From NCBI GenBank assembly GCA_951828385.1, contig OX639973.1, positions 4,703,200 to 4,767,199 on the forward strand: a DNA stretch of 64,000 bases, given 5' to 3'. Below, in pieces: positions 55,001 to 62,688 of the stretch (position 1 is the stretch's first letter; every line of letters starts with the position of its first letter). Origin of the DNA: an uncultured Poribacteria bacterium (GTDB lineage Bacteria; Poribacteria; WGA-4E; WGA-3G). Position numbers and translations under genes: made by a program. The notes beneath the pieces are model-generated. The model was given only the letters and a program-made list of their open reading frames with translations. It was not told the origin of the DNA and did no database searches.

Positions 55001-56007
55001 CTGGAACATATCGTGGTGGACTCCCGGTCATTTCCGCGAGTGCCAGCGACGAATCCGGGGTTGCTGAAATAACCATCGCTGTCATGGATGCCGAAGGTAA
55101 AGAGGTGGCAGGCAATACCGCAGATGATGGCGAAGACAATGTGGAAGGTATCACCCGTTTGGATTTCAATCCTGAAGAACCGCTTGATGAAGGGACTTAC
55201 ACGATTGAAGTTCGGGCAACCGATACGCTTGGGAATTCTACTTCAGCGAAAGGGAATTTCACAATCGACTTCGATACCGCCGCACCGATTATCACGATGG
55301 CATCACCACACCAGAACGCACGCTTCAAGTTGAAACCAGGCGATAAGGCACCCAAAGTTTCAATCGCTTATGCCGATGCTGAATCTGGCATAAATGTTGA
55401 ATCTATCACCTTGGTTATAGAGGGGGCCGCGGCTCAATACAAGGCGACCCCAAGCGGTACTAAAATTACCCTTAAGCCCGAACAGAAGACGGCAAGTCAG
55501 GTGATGTATCCCCTCTCATTGGATACAGCCGCCAAGCCTGAAACTTGGGCAGGCGAATATGTGGTTAGGTTTGAAGTGTCTGACAACGCGCACATGGAAG
55601 GCAATGTCTCTGAGAAGAACGAAGGTGCACGTGAGGCGAATAGGACAGTCCACACCTTTAGTTTCTTCCTTGAGGCTGCGGAAGGTCCAATATTGGCAGC
55701 GCGACCGCTTAATTACCCCAATCCGTTCAAAGACAATACTCGCATCTCATTCTCGCTCGCACGGCAAGCAACTGTTTCTATCGTCATTTATGACGCAACG
55801 TTGCGACCAGTGCGTGTGCTTGTAGATAACCGTGTCTTCGATGCTGGGAACTATACCCGTAAGGATAACGGTTCAGATGCGATCGGTTGGGACGGGAAAT
55901 CAAGCAGTGGTGAAGATTTAGCTCGAGGCATCTACTTCTGTGAAATTATTGTCGCAGACGGTTTCGAGCCGGAATACGCCTTTCTTAAACTCGCACTGAC
56001 GCGCTAA
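49021..56007 (+). CDS. giant secreted multi-domain surface protein with FlgD-like C-terminus
   Basis: This 2328-residue protein has a signal peptide (1-28), a PTDPVDP repeat hinge (about 142-185), several Ig/cadherin-like domains and an acidic calcium-loop-like DCNMDGDMDD (about 869-880). Two long paralogous modules start with EVIAITVDPATTTNSESGAP and EILAITTDPAAETNPDSGAP (about 990 and 1275). The C-terminus (from about 2231, LNYPNPF to ARGIYFCEI) matches FlgD-Ig/sorting domains used by surface secretion systems. It is an adhesin or cell-surface scaffold (inference). The start follows GAGGAGG; the frame is open 12 codons upstream without a site. Confidence 0.88.
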   Translation: MKKRTLVCFLIFTLCVFYTAIPNTVFGQEEEASLAKKVFEKYQATLAREDVQLVLPDVLDALSDPATLESPVIAQLGGFDAAVDTLLASPGLITVVVPDAGPEVIALLGEEAIQTMFKDPDVRTLLQDAEAVKELAALLAAPTDPVDPPTDPVDPPTDPVDPPTDPVDPPTDPVDPPTDPVDPPTDPEQPIVEPPAEVVPPASKFDPITPANESIVGQSRLGGLSLNKIFGRRVVNGIIKDANLEGHTPDTLVDLILNQVPPGLLSKNQLASIRYALTSKSTSIFDNEAEGLDFENFGNAITPKPVELAYLDVPNTKYLTRDNLNLYVRVPLPATDVGGVTFMFQDGGGNMSPPVPGVSSETVSHTFQLDESLAATNLPAWPTSTTGLFSGVNLRYAYDQLQEEYETVPMMASADAAGSVVWETAVEDIPLGNNVYYYFEVTLYEPVALDILSRYKLLALSENPPEDPAELLGAIADATLDPPLEITRWSMPDPRNLQMVERGIIDRLFTPEVDAAIDSFINLPAIQKIITGQQLTREDNREIQRALNRLQRPLLLSANALLIEIESTADPLLASVFTVPAVDPALESLWVANIDSIADNNYYLAATVHDAAGAPLDQIQETFTVDTTAPEATITFNPELNATGYWNTSEGVFVATAPAPGAAALNVRGMPEYALDAGESYLLFQQAEMDADGNFQNTWLPLTIESTMASSKILQAALSQNPALLKPYFPDLTDEQILGIIGTVTPDLILGFLTPELIQTEANKFLAQSDIGIQLDEYQSQVIHDILGVTFQLIDTLLPVSFDFVPGEGYAMTMPIQGEGMPLAIGDYGIRALGIDTLFNINASAPYARLRIVAPEYDKASVTFAVIGDCNMDGDMDDLFESGPVGDVTIFGNTTENVMLTVTVDKRTAHPATVSVQYMDAAGTWQEIGKLDLAGAEMGSTLTIPWNVADFDALIGAGSSVMVRAVATNALGLEDLNAGTGEIKLDAGICPLDPEVIAITVDPATTTNSESGAPQGMITLNAYTPSRTSTDITSVRLAAKGPQDAEWTIETSEAAENIAGQALADLLGDLVSTVGPDKPSVNVGSTYQKWVVSIDTTTLMDTITKGSTDDNQYVVTGYANTDGGEIPPVPGVEAKFSVDNIGSTNITALATADGAVEANDDGSYTVGGLVDKYDEAVESPMVTFTITPVSYPTTYTSVMVVTDAEGASIGEATETAEGSGVFEITVDVGILADGEYLENGTYMFHAVAVDSEGAEVAETDGAKISVNVENTYRPAPEILAITTDPAAETNPDSGAPKGIVTVNAYSIGEITSPLMTSTRFEAKRLNDDDSAWKPVGTAEEGTVVASEEVQELQHLNVDALSDIIAVAAGTAAASSEPSPIHRYQAYQKWTFDIDTIALELPDTIEMGSPAERDASKDDNPYVVRAVAISAADEGETVSPDGVTSTFSLDNVDDVAPLGPTNIVAVADVAGPIEANEDGSYTVGGIVDDTVPSPIAMFTTQPTADPMTYASVNLVQTTGDSAETVAEGEAGVLDLTIDVGLLENGTYMFHALAVDESMNVQTDESPMVTVHVLNIRVSDITEKAVIAVDDADVPEPPAEPIPLRESVTVSFMVANGALAAEELSGAVDGSEVPSESTEDPENTFSLKVEVGGLVDGVYTPDGVITKRNGSVAFPLTTVNVDNTGPMVTIESPTEDETVESLPTLRATYHDGAGSGVDGATGSLALARLQPPNEAEVVVDQADLDKDAESLVYTRSEPLAGGAYRVTVQVTDNLGNVGEGSTEFAVNGTAPMVAIHSPASGQTFEHGEPLISGEFSGAGTVEVTTFTINDVEATPEVDGNRFSYTPEEGLGDGNHTVVVAVTDGDGNTAQTSVTFTVEMPKDTTPPIISAAAPNGVIKDTDPDKLGAVVISAVVTDEQSAISSVKYSINGGVTRSIATLNVAEGKVEAPVDFEAHGPGLYTVRLSATSQGGTTEFTWSFTLIVDNVKPIITSITPSGTYRGGLPVISASASDESGVAEITIAVMDAEGKEVAGNTADDGEDNVEGITRLDFNPEEPLDEGTYTIEVRATDTLGNSTSAKGNFTIDFDTAAPIITMASPHQNARFKLKPGDKAPKVSIAYADAESGINVESITLVIEGAAAQYKATPSGTKITLKPEQKTASQVMYPLSLDTAAKPETWAGEYVVRFEVSDNAHMEGNVSEKNEGAREANRTVHTFSFFLEAAEGPILAARPLNYPNPFKDNTRISFSLARQATVSIVIYDATLRPVRVLVDNRVFDAGNYTRKDNGSDAIGWDGKSSSGEDLARGIYFCEIIVADGFEPEYAFLKLALTR
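49444..49569 (+). repeat. 21-base repeat, six perfect copies
   Basis: CCTACGGATCCGGTCGATCC plus A repeats six times and encodes PTDPVDP. A seventh degenerate copy follows. Copy number is likely to vary by replication slippage. Confidence 0.98.
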
Positions 56008-56017
56008 GTAAATGGCA

Positions 56018-56063
56018 GTCCACATATCGGGAATTGGACAGCCGTCCAATTCCCGATGTGGAC
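56018..56063 (+). terminator. long hairpin after the giant gene
   Basis: GTCCACATATCGGGAATTGGAC (shown as positions 56018-56039) pairs with 56044-56063 over about 20 bp and is followed by CTTTT. It may limit read-through to the porV-like gene. Confidence 0.75.
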
Positions 56064-56081
56064 AGTCTTTTGGAGGATATA

Positions 56082-57080
56082 ATGTTAATGACAAAACAAA
56101 TCGCTAAATGGGCTTCCAGAAAATGCCCGAAATTGTTATGCGGTTTAATCCCACTTTTCTTTCTTATCCTAGCGGTGTCGCCGGCCAGCTTTGCCGGAGT
56201 GGATGCCATGCCACACTTACGGCTTGGTGCCGGTGCACGCTCAATCGGTTTAGGCGGGGCATTCACAGCAATCGCCGATGATGCTACCGCAACTGTCTGG
56301 AACCCAGCAGGCCTCGGGTCCGCACCGGATGTAAGTCTCAATTTTTCGACCCAGCGGCTCGATTTGGATAGAAGCCACAATTTCATCGCATTGACGAAAG
56401 CACTCGGGTCCGCTGGATCCATTGGGCTTGCAGTCACAAACGCCGGTGTCAGTGGTATTTCACAGTATGATAATAATGAAAATTACGGCGGCGAGTTCGA
56501 CTATAGCGCGAACGCCTATTCCCTCTCTTACGGCATCGGCATCGGAAATTTCAGCGTCGGTCTAACCGGGCGTATGCTCGCGGATAACTTCGGCTTAGAA
56601 AGCGTTGAAAACCAGAGCGGGTTCGGCGGCGTAGATGTCGGAGTGATGGGACATGCCTTACACATAGATGTCGGCGAGGAAAAAGTACCGACTTTCCATT
56701 ACGGCGTTGTTGCTAAGTACCTCGGCGCAGCTATCGGCGACGACATGGTACCGATGGTGCTCAATGTCGGGTTAGCTTACAACCTCTATATGGGCAATGT
56801 CGTCACATTCGCAGCAGACCTTGAGCAGGAATTCGTCAATCTCGACGAGAGTGCTACGAGCCTACGACTCGGTGCTGAGTACACGATTGTTAATTATAAA
56901 TCCACTGCCTTCTCCATTCGTGGTGGAGTCAGAGCATCACGCGACGCACAGAGCCTCTTCGGTGGTTTTGGTGTAAACATAGGTGGGCTGCAGCTTGATT
57001 ATGCTATCCAAGATGGCATGGCGAGTGAAATCAACGGTGTTGGATCAACTCACTTTGCTTCCCTCTCTTATAGATTTTAA
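56082..57080 (+). CDS. PorV/PorQ-like outer membrane beta-barrel protein
   Basis: This 332-residue protein has a signal peptide of about 40 residues, the entry motif LRLGAGARSIGLGGAFTAIADDATATVWNP (residues about 48-78, key GARS and WNPAGL), repeated amphipathic strands and a terminal aromatic SLSYRF. It belongs to the PorV/UPF0164 family, which act as outer-membrane acceptors or attachment factors for sorted proteins in type IX-like systems. GGAGG lies before the ATG. It is placed directly after a protein with a FlgD-like sorting domain, which supports a shared secretion role (inference). Confidence 0.88.
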   Translation: MLMTKQIAKWASRKCPKLLCGLIPLFFLILAVSPASFAGVDAMPHLRLGAGARSIGLGGAFTAIADDATATVWNPAGLGSAPDVSLNFSTQRLDLDRSHNFIALTKALGSAGSIGLAVTNAGVSGISQYDNNENYGGEFDYSANAYSLSYGIGIGNFSVGLTGRMLADNFGLESVENQSGFGGVDVGVMGHALHIDVGEEKVPTFHYGVVAKYLGAAIGDDMVPMVLNVGLAYNLYMGNVVTFAADLEQEFVNLDESATSLRLGAEYTIVNYKSTAFSIRGGVRASRDAQSLFGGFGVNIGGLQLDYAIQDGMASEINGVGSTHFASLSYRF

Positions 57081-57092
57081 AGGAGAAAACTT

Positions 57093-57956
57093 ATGAAAAT
57101 GATAAGAGGCACTCTGAAGTTGGCACTGGTTCTGTATATCTGCGCAGCACTCAGTGGCGTTTATGTCTTGTCCGCCTCGGCACGGATTACACCGCACCAA
57201 GGCGAGGATGGCACCGTGCTTATTGAGATTGTAAAAGGCGATACGCTCTGGGATCTCTGTCAAGAGCATCTCAAAGATCCACTCCGGTGGCGCGAGCTGA
57301 GTAAGTACAACGACTTCACCAATCCACATCTCATCTATCCAGGCGAAAAATTACGTATTCCAGTTGATATGGTAAAAGATGTCGTCGAAATTGCTGAAAA
57401 TGACCTACTCAAGCAGCAGGAAGAACTTGAAAAACTGAAGGCGGAATTAGCCGAATCCGAAGCCACGCGCGATAAACTTGAGGCTGAAATTAGTGGCCTT
57501 AATGAGAATATGGCCAAACTCAAAGAGCAACTCAAAGCCCTTGAGGACAGCCTGAAATCGCAAAAAGAATTGATGATGGCTGTCACCGACTCCGGAAACG
57601 AAATCGCTTCTGGCGTCAAAAAAGCACTTGAAGCCGCTAAGGCCGCTATCCTTAAAGACATCGCTCATCTTGACGAGCATCTCGCAGAGGTAGATAAGAT
57701 GCTCAAAGACCGTCAAATGAAAGCGGAAGCAACACACGCAGTCATTGAGGCTATTCAAGCGGACGTGAAGATGCTTTTGACGCAGGTTGAGGCCAACCAG
57801 AAGGCGATCAACGAAGTTAAGATGATGCTTGAGGATGCTAAAGGTGTACATGAGGAACCTTCCACATCCAAACGTGCGTTGGTGTTCCTGACTACAGCCG
57901 CAGCTGGCATCGGTTGGTTCGTTATGAATGCCATCGGTGGACGCAGCGGCGAATAA
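57093..57956 (+). CDS. LysM domain protein with coiled coil
   Basis: This 287-residue protein has an N-terminal signal/anchor (about 10-30), one LysM domain (about 47-92, VKGDTLWDLCQEHL to YPGEKLRIP) that binds peptidoglycan, a coiled coil (about 105-165) and further helices, and a C-terminal hydrophobic segment (about 262-280). It would span from membrane to wall. AAAGGAG precedes the ATG, 12 bases after the PorV-like gene, so the two are an operon. Confidence 0.9.
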   Translation: MKMIRGTLKLALVLYICAALSGVYVLSASARITPHQGEDGTVLIEIVKGDTLWDLCQEHLKDPLRWRELSKYNDFTNPHLIYPGEKLRIPVDMVKDVVEIAENDLLKQQEELEKLKAELAESEATRDKLEAEISGLNENMAKLKEQLKALEDSLKSQKELMMAVTDSGNEIASGVKKALEAAKAAILKDIAHLDEHLAEVDKMLKDRQMKAEATHAVIEAIQADVKMLLTQVEANQKAINEVKMMLEDAKGVHEEPSTSKRALVFLTTAAAGIGWFVMNAIGGRSGE

Positions 57957-57977
57957 TCGGAACGCATCACCTTTTAG

Positions 57978-58016
57978 GCAGGGAAGGTGTTTTAAGGCAC
58001 CTCCCTGCTTTTTTTA
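57978..58016 (+). terminator. intrinsic terminator after the LysM gene
   Basis: A GC-rich stem GCAGGGAAGGTG/CACCTCCCTGC with one bulge is followed by seven T. Confidence 0.92.
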
Positions 58017-58106
58017 TAGGACTTTACGCACTCCCTTGGTAGGTGCTCCTAACCGCACCTACCGCGTCGGAATAAGCGTAATTCTCCGATTTTGCGTAAG
58101 TCCTGT
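58017..58106. mobile_element. short palindromic element, MITE-like
   Basis: AGGACTTTACGCA at the left and TGCGTAAGTCCT at the right form near-perfect terminal inverted repeats. Between them GGTAGGTGC (58038) and GCACCTACC (58055) form an inner hairpin. No coding capacity. A partial relative of the terminal sequence (GCGTAAGTCCT) occurs near 63684. Confidence 0.55.
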
Positions 58107-58177
58107 TTTATACGATTTGCCGCTACGTTGATAGCGGGGCAACCCCATCAGCACTATCGGTAAAAGGTCACGGGTAT

Positions 58178-58768
58178 ATGTCATCAAATACTGCTAAATA
58201 CCCTCAACCCCCATTCACTCAGGCGATTGAACTTTATGGCGATAGAGCTGGAAGTAAAGGGACTTTTAAATTTGCCGGTTTCGCTTGGATACAGCGCACG
58301 AAGGTCATACTTGTCCAAGGCGACGCGCATAGCCTAAACAGTGCCGCTGAATGGCGATGTTTACTACGCTTGACCGCACTCGCACATCGCCTCAAAAAGC
58401 CTATCCTTTTGTGGAATCTACCGGTTACGCATATCGCGGCGATACAACGTAGAACTTCATTAGCCTGTGCACACGTTATTCAGAAAACCGAATTGGAGCT
58501 GCTAAAACTGCCACATCCTATCATTACTGTTTTTGAAGGGGCTGATAATGTTGATCACCCCGCCCCTGAAATAATATGGAATGATGGGAGCGTACTTATC
58601 ACAGCACCCGACGCACAATTTGCTGAACAGAAAAAAATTAAAATAGCACAGCACTCTACAGACATCGCGCCTGCAATCTTGGAACTTCTGCGTCAAGCAG
58701 AGGCGGTTCCTGCTACAGAATTGATCAAAAACAGGCGAGAATCCTTACATTTCCTCGTGAAAAGTTAG
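58178..58768 (+). CDS. AccA-like protein, degenerate carboxyltransferase
   Basis: This 196-residue protein follows the AccA pattern for much of its length: YGDRAG near the start, GFAWIQRTKVILVQGD for the GLG strand, LLRLTALAHRLKKPILLW for the RLMKLAEKF helix and VIQKTELELLKLPHPIITVF. The GEGGSGGA oxyanion segment and GIGAEERGQ are not present and the protein is about two thirds of AccA length. It is probably catalytically inactive as a carboxyltransferase and may have another role. It is followed 27 bases on by the CDP-alcohol phosphatidyltransferase gene. Confidence 0.6.
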   Translation: MSSNTAKYPQPPFTQAIELYGDRAGSKGTFKFAGFAWIQRTKVILVQGDAHSLNSAAEWRCLLRLTALAHRLKKPILLWNLPVTHIAAIQRRTSLACAHVIQKTELELLKLPHPIITVFEGADNVDHPAPEIIWNDGSVLITAPDAQFAEQKKIKIAQHSTDIAPAILELLRQAEAVPATELIKNRRESLHFLVKS

Positions 58769-58795
58769 CTGACTATACAATGAGGAGACGTTGCA

Positions 58796-59419
58796 ATGTT
58801 TGAAGCGAAATTAAAACCCCGCCTTGAGATAATCCTCTCTGCTATTGCAAATAAAATGGTGGCACTCGGTATTACTGCGAATATGGTAACGCTTTTCGGG
58901 TTCTTCGTGAACCTTATCGCTACCTTTTACTTCGCCACGGGGCACCTGATTACCGGTGGTATTCTGATTCTGTTTGGGGGCAGTTTTGATATGATTGACG
59001 GAGCCGTTGCGCGGGCGCAAAGAAACTTACGACCCTCCGGAGCACTCTTGGATTCCGTTATCGATCGCTATTCGGAAGGTTTTCTCTTTCTCGGAGCACT
59101 TATCTATTTTTATAGTTTGGAGAGTCTGTTGGGGATAGCTTTAGCATTTGGGGCATGGTTCGGTTCAATCCTCGTCAGTTATGTCCGGGCGAGAGCAGAG
59201 GGGCTCCAAATTACTTGTAAGGTCGGACTCATGCAACGCCCTGAGCGTATCATCTTACTCGGAACGGGGACACTCATCCACGGGGTACTCTGGTACAAAT
59301 TTCCGATTATCCAAAGCACCGGCATGATCCTGCTCTGTACACTCGGTATCCTGACGCTCACCTCACATATTACTGCCGTTCACCGTCTGATTTTCTCCTA
59401 TCACGAATTGGAACGCTAA
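58796..59419 (+). CDS. CDP-alcohol phosphatidyltransferase family protein
   Basis: This 207-residue membrane enzyme has the complete family motif D65-xx-D68-G-xx-A-R73-x8-G82-xxx-D86-xxx-D90. It transfers a phosphatidyl group from CDP-diacylglycerol to an alcohol to make a phospholipid head group such as glycerol or inositol phosphate; which one is not decidable. GAGGAG precedes the ATG. Its last 4 bases overlap the convergent TauE-type gene. Confidence 0.92.
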   Translation: MFEAKLKPRLEIILSAIANKMVALGITANMVTLFGFFVNLIATFYFATGHLITGGILILFGGSFDMIDGAVARAQRNLRPSGALLDSVIDRYSEGFLFLGALIYFYSLESLLGIALAFGAWFGSILVSYVRARAEGLQITCKVGLMQRPERIILLGTGTLIHGVLWYKFPIIQSTGMILLCTLGILTLTSHITAVHRLIFSYHELER

Positions 59420-60216
59420 CCCAGCCCGAGCAGCGATAGAATATCTAAATTAAAGGGCTTGAGTACAAGGTTCGTCGCAAAGACAAGCACAGTCGCAACA
59501 AGCACCACTTTAATCCATTTATCCCCTTTTTCAACGGCCCAATGGCTGCCAATCCATGCACCGGTAGCATTCCCTATCGCTAACGTCACACCCAAGGTCC
59601 AATTAACCTGCTCTTCCATGATAAAAATACCGAGTGCCAGAACGGTATAAAAGAAGATAACTAAAACCTTAATCGCATTCGTCCGAACAAGATCGATACC
59701 TGTCAAAAGCCGCAGGGCTGTTATAACCAGCAGTCCAACACCCGCTTGAATGAAACCCCCGTAAATCCCGATAAAGAAGAATACAACCATCGCAATGACT
59801 TTAGAACCTGTCCCACTACTTTCAATCCTATCCTTTAACCGTGCTGTCGGATTCAGCAATGTTAAGCCGAGCATAATCAGCATCACGGCCGCGAGAATGA
59901 ATTGGAACAAGGCCGCATCCGTACCAACCGCAATTTTGGCACCTATCCCCGCACCGATAACCGCAGGAACAGCCAGTAAAATGCCATACCGGAAATTAGA
60001 AACCCCCTTACGCCGGAAACCCATAATGGCACTCAGGTTTTGAAAGAAAATAGCGACTCGGTTGGTGCCGTTTGCTAATATCGGATCCGAGGTAAGAAAA
60101 ATAAGCATGGGGAGTGCCAACAACGATCCGCCAGCGGCAACTGTGTTTATGAAACCGGCACAAATACCTGTGCCAAAGAGTAAGAAGGTGTGCAGAAGGT
60201 TGAATTCAAAATCCAC
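59416..60216 (-). CDS. TSUP family permease (TauE/SafE)
   Basis: This 266-residue membrane protein has about eight hydrophobic segments and the family motif GFINTVAAGGSLLALP with a second copy-like region GGFIQAGVGLLVI. TauE/SafE proteins export or import sulfite, sulfonates or organic anions; the substrate is unknown. The N-terminus begins MDFEFNLLHT. It is upstream of nothing on its strand but ends convergently with the phosphatidyltransferase gene. Confidence 0.92.
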   Translation of the reverse strand: MDFEFNLLHTFLLFGTGICAGFINTVAAGGSLLALPMLIFLTSDPILANGTNRVAIFFQNLSAIMGFRRKGVSNFRYGILLAVPAVIGAGIGAKIAVGTDAALFQFILAAVMLIMLGLTLLNPTARLKDRIESSGTGSKVIAMVVFFFIGIYGGFIQAGVGLLVITALRLLTGIDLVRTNAIKVLVIFFYTVLALGIFIMEEQVNWTLGVTLAIGNATGAWIGSHWAVEKGDKWIKVVLVATVLVFATNLVLKPFNLDILSLLGLG

Positions 60217-60228
60217 TTGAGTTTTTTA

Positions 60229-60507
60229 TTATCTTCCTTTTTTTGATAAATTGGACACCCGCTGACGGTATTTCGCAATCCCAATTAAGATCAGCCCAGT
60301 GAGGTTGCCAACAACGATGGCACCTCCGACTCCCATAATTGCCATAAAACCACCGACTTGAAGAATACCGTCTCCAAACGGACAGCGCCAGTGTAGACCG
60401 AAAATAGCCACGGCAGGAATCAATAAACCCAGGACAAACCCTATTCCCGCAGCAATACCAGCGACATTCTGAAATTTTTTTAACGCTGGCAGTTGAACTT
60501 CAAACAT
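60229..60507 (-). CDS. small membrane protein of unknown function
   Basis: This 92-residue protein has two hydrophobic segments (about 15-37 and 49-73) and a basic tail (KYRQRVSNLSKKGR). No family is recognised. It is 12 bases before the TSUP gene on the same strand, so it may be its accessory protein. Confidence 0.65.
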   Translation of the reverse strand: MFEVQLPALKKFQNVAGIAAGIGFVLGLLIPAVAIFGLHWRCPFGDGILQVGGFMAIMGVGGAIVVGNLTGLILIGIAKYRQRVSNLSKKGR

Positions 60508-60533
60508 CTGTACCCTTTTTTCTATTATTTTCG

Positions 60534-61553
60534 CTAAGCGAGTCCTAAGTATTTATCCCTGCCTTGCACGAGTGCCTCTATTTTCCGGTCTACCACGGAG
60601 CGTTGAAGCATCCAAAACCCACAGTCCGGGTGGACCCAGCCAATCCGCCCTGCCCCCAATATCTTTTCCGCTTTTTCTATGCTGGACGCTACGTCATCAG
60701 GGGTCTCAATCGGATTCACCTTTACATCAATTACACCGATACCGAGGACAATATCTGACGTAACTGCCTTAAGTGCCTCAAGATCAGTATCAGGGCGGTG
60801 TTGCAGCTCTAAAACGAGGTGATCGCATCGGAGTGTATTCAAAAAGTCGATGAGAGCCTTCCAATTGCCTTTTTGAATGACCTGACCACCGTAGTTTCCA
60901 AAACAGAAATGGACTGCCTTCTCTCCTTCAAATGCATCAAGAACAGTATTAATAGCATCGGCGGCGCGAGGCGCGTCCTGTGGGTTGCCCGGTATATTGG
61001 CTTCGTCAATCTGGAGACAGGCACAATCGAGTCCTTGCACCTGTGCCGCTAAGACTGTCGCTAAGTCAGTAAGGAGTGCGTCAAAGTCGCCGTAGTGTTT
61101 ATCCAATAACGTCCGTGCGAGCATATACGGACTTGTTACCGTAAATTTGATGTTTTTACCAGCAGTGTCTACAGCGCGTTCGCAATCGGAAAGGAGGTTT
61201 AACGCGCCTTCCCCTAACGCTTTCTCAACAACGCCGGCAGGTTTCGCTCGAAAAGACATCGTTTGCATCTGTCGAAACTCATGCCATTCCTGTCTTCCGA
61301 CTTCTGCCCTTATCCCCGAAAGCGGACGGATAAAATAATCAATCATTCCGTTGGTATCTGGATGATTTGGGTCAAAGCGGTAGAGTTCGCCGTCTGTCGG
61401 CAGATCGATGCCACGTTGCCGCTGGATATCCACGACAACCCGGGTCGCATCAAGCAGCGACTGTTCCGTCGGCATCGACAGAAGCCACGCCGGTACAGGA
61501 TAAGAACCGACAGTTGTGGTTAAGATTTCTGGTGTATTTGATAGATTTTTCAC
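60534..61553 (-). CDS. MetE-like cobalamin-independent methyltransferase, catalytic half only
   Basis: This 339-residue protein resembles the C-terminal catalytic domain of cobalamin-independent methionine synthase. It has the entry motif TVGSYPVPAW, QIDEANIP, and the zinc set: HFCFGNYGG, LELQHRP and HPDCGFWML (His, Cys, Glu, Cys). It probably transfers a methyl group to a thiol such as homocysteine. The duplicated N-terminal half of MetE is missing, as in archaeal-type or MetE-like proteins with other methyl donors. Confidence 0.9.
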   Translation of the reverse strand: MKNLSNTPEILTTTVGSYPVPAWLLSMPTEQSLLDATRVVVDIQRQRGIDLPTDGELYRFDPNHPDTNGMIDYFIRPLSGIRAEVGRQEWHEFRQMQTMSFRAKPAGVVEKALGEGALNLLSDCERAVDTAGKNIKFTVTSPYMLARTLLDKHYGDFDALLTDLATVLAAQVQGLDCACLQIDEANIPGNPQDAPRAADAINTVLDAFEGEKAVHFCFGNYGGQVIQKGNWKALIDFLNTLRCDHLVLELQHRPDTDLEALKAVTSDIVLGIGVIDVKVNPIETPDDVASSIEKAEKILGAGRIGWVHPDCGFWMLQRSVVDRKIEALVQGRDKYLGLA

Positions 61554-61566
61554 CCGTACGGCACCT

Positions 61567-62577
61567 TCAGTTGTTCATTAATTCAAACGATTCAAGTTCA
61601 AAAACGGTGTCAACTGTCTCATCACCCCGAGTCTGCGACTGTGTAAATTTAACAATGCCGACATCCGGGGCAATCCACTTTTTCACGACAGTGATGTCAA
61701 GTGGGAAATCTTGGTTTCCAATATCGAAACCCCACCAAAATGATTCCTGAACCTGAAAAACATGTTCAAAAGTCCCAGCTGGCACAGTCACTGTCTCTTC
61801 TGAAAGCACCTCAAATTCGTCAAGGCCATCACCAAGTGGGAAAAGTTCTGGCACTAATTTTGCCTGAAAGCTAACATCCCACTTCTCGCCCGGGATAAGT
61901 GGAAATTGATATAAAGGCAGGAACGGCTCGAATAGAATTGTGTCCCCTGTCCCGGATGTAGTATTCTGCGCATGCTGCACAATACCTGAGACTTCACCTT
62001 TTTCATCAAAGAGCGGTCCCAAGTAAGAGTAGTTGACAATGTTCTCCAAACCCGCAGTCGTACTGGACTTCCGAAGTACAAAACTCTCAATGGTTTTTCC
62101 ACCAGCGCGTTGAATTTGAATGGTATCTATGATTTCAAAAGTAATTTTACTACCGGTTTCATCGCTATAGTGCCAGGTGTTCCCCACAGCTAATGGATAA
62201 TAATTACCCGGTCGTGTCCGCCACACTTGGATATCCAGTACGCTTGTTGTCGTGTTTTCACCATCGCTGACCGTAACTTCAATTTGGAACTTCCGTTCAG
62301 TTTCGGGGGCCCGCCAGACTGCACCAGAGGCGTTCTCGGTTAATTCGCCGCCTGTAACTGACCAGGTATATGATAACACATCGTTCTCAAGGTCACCAGC
62401 TACCAAGCGGATTGCCACCTCCGCCCCAGGGACAACTATATCTGAGTCTGCTTCAAAGGTTAGAATGCGGGGGGCAAGATTTGAGTCACGCGGTTCATCA
62501 ACGCCACAACCTAATCCAACACATACCAGTAGAAACCAAAGGATTTTCCATGCATCGGTCATTTTTTCGATTTTCAT
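61567..62577 (-). CDS. lipoprotein with PKD/cadherin-like domain
   Basis: This 336-residue protein has a signal sequence ending GLGC (C24) that looks like a somewhat atypical lipobox, a PKD-like domain (about 37-120, DLENDVLSYTW, VSDGENTTTSV) and a unique beta-rich region after it (YYPLAVGNTWHY). It is probably anchored in an outer or inner membrane; function unknown. The start is the ATG preceded by GTGGAGA; the upstream in-frame ATG has no site. Confidence 0.8.
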   Translation of the reverse strand: MKIEKMTDAWKILWFLLVCVGLGCGVDEPRDSNLAPRILTFEADSDIVVPGAEVAIRLVAGDLENDVLSYTWSVTGGELTENASGAVWRAPETERKFQIEVTVSDGENTTTSVLDIQVWRTRPGNYYPLAVGNTWHYSDETGSKITFEIIDTIQIQRAGGKTIESFVLRKSSTTAGLENIVNYSYLGPLFDEKGEVSGIVQHAQNTTSGTGDTILFEPFLPLYQFPLIPGEKWDVSFQAKLVPELFPLGDGLDEFEVLSEETVTVPAGTFEHVFQVQESFWWGFDIGNQDFPLDITVVKKWIAPDVGIVKFTQSQTRGDETVDTVFELESFELMNN

Positions 62578-62688
62578 ATTTTCTCCACATACATGAGCCA
62601 TCTCTCCAGAAAATACCTTTACATTTCAGCAGAAGTTTCGCCAAGAAATATCCTCGGTTAGACGATTGATACCTGCGTCCTCATACTT

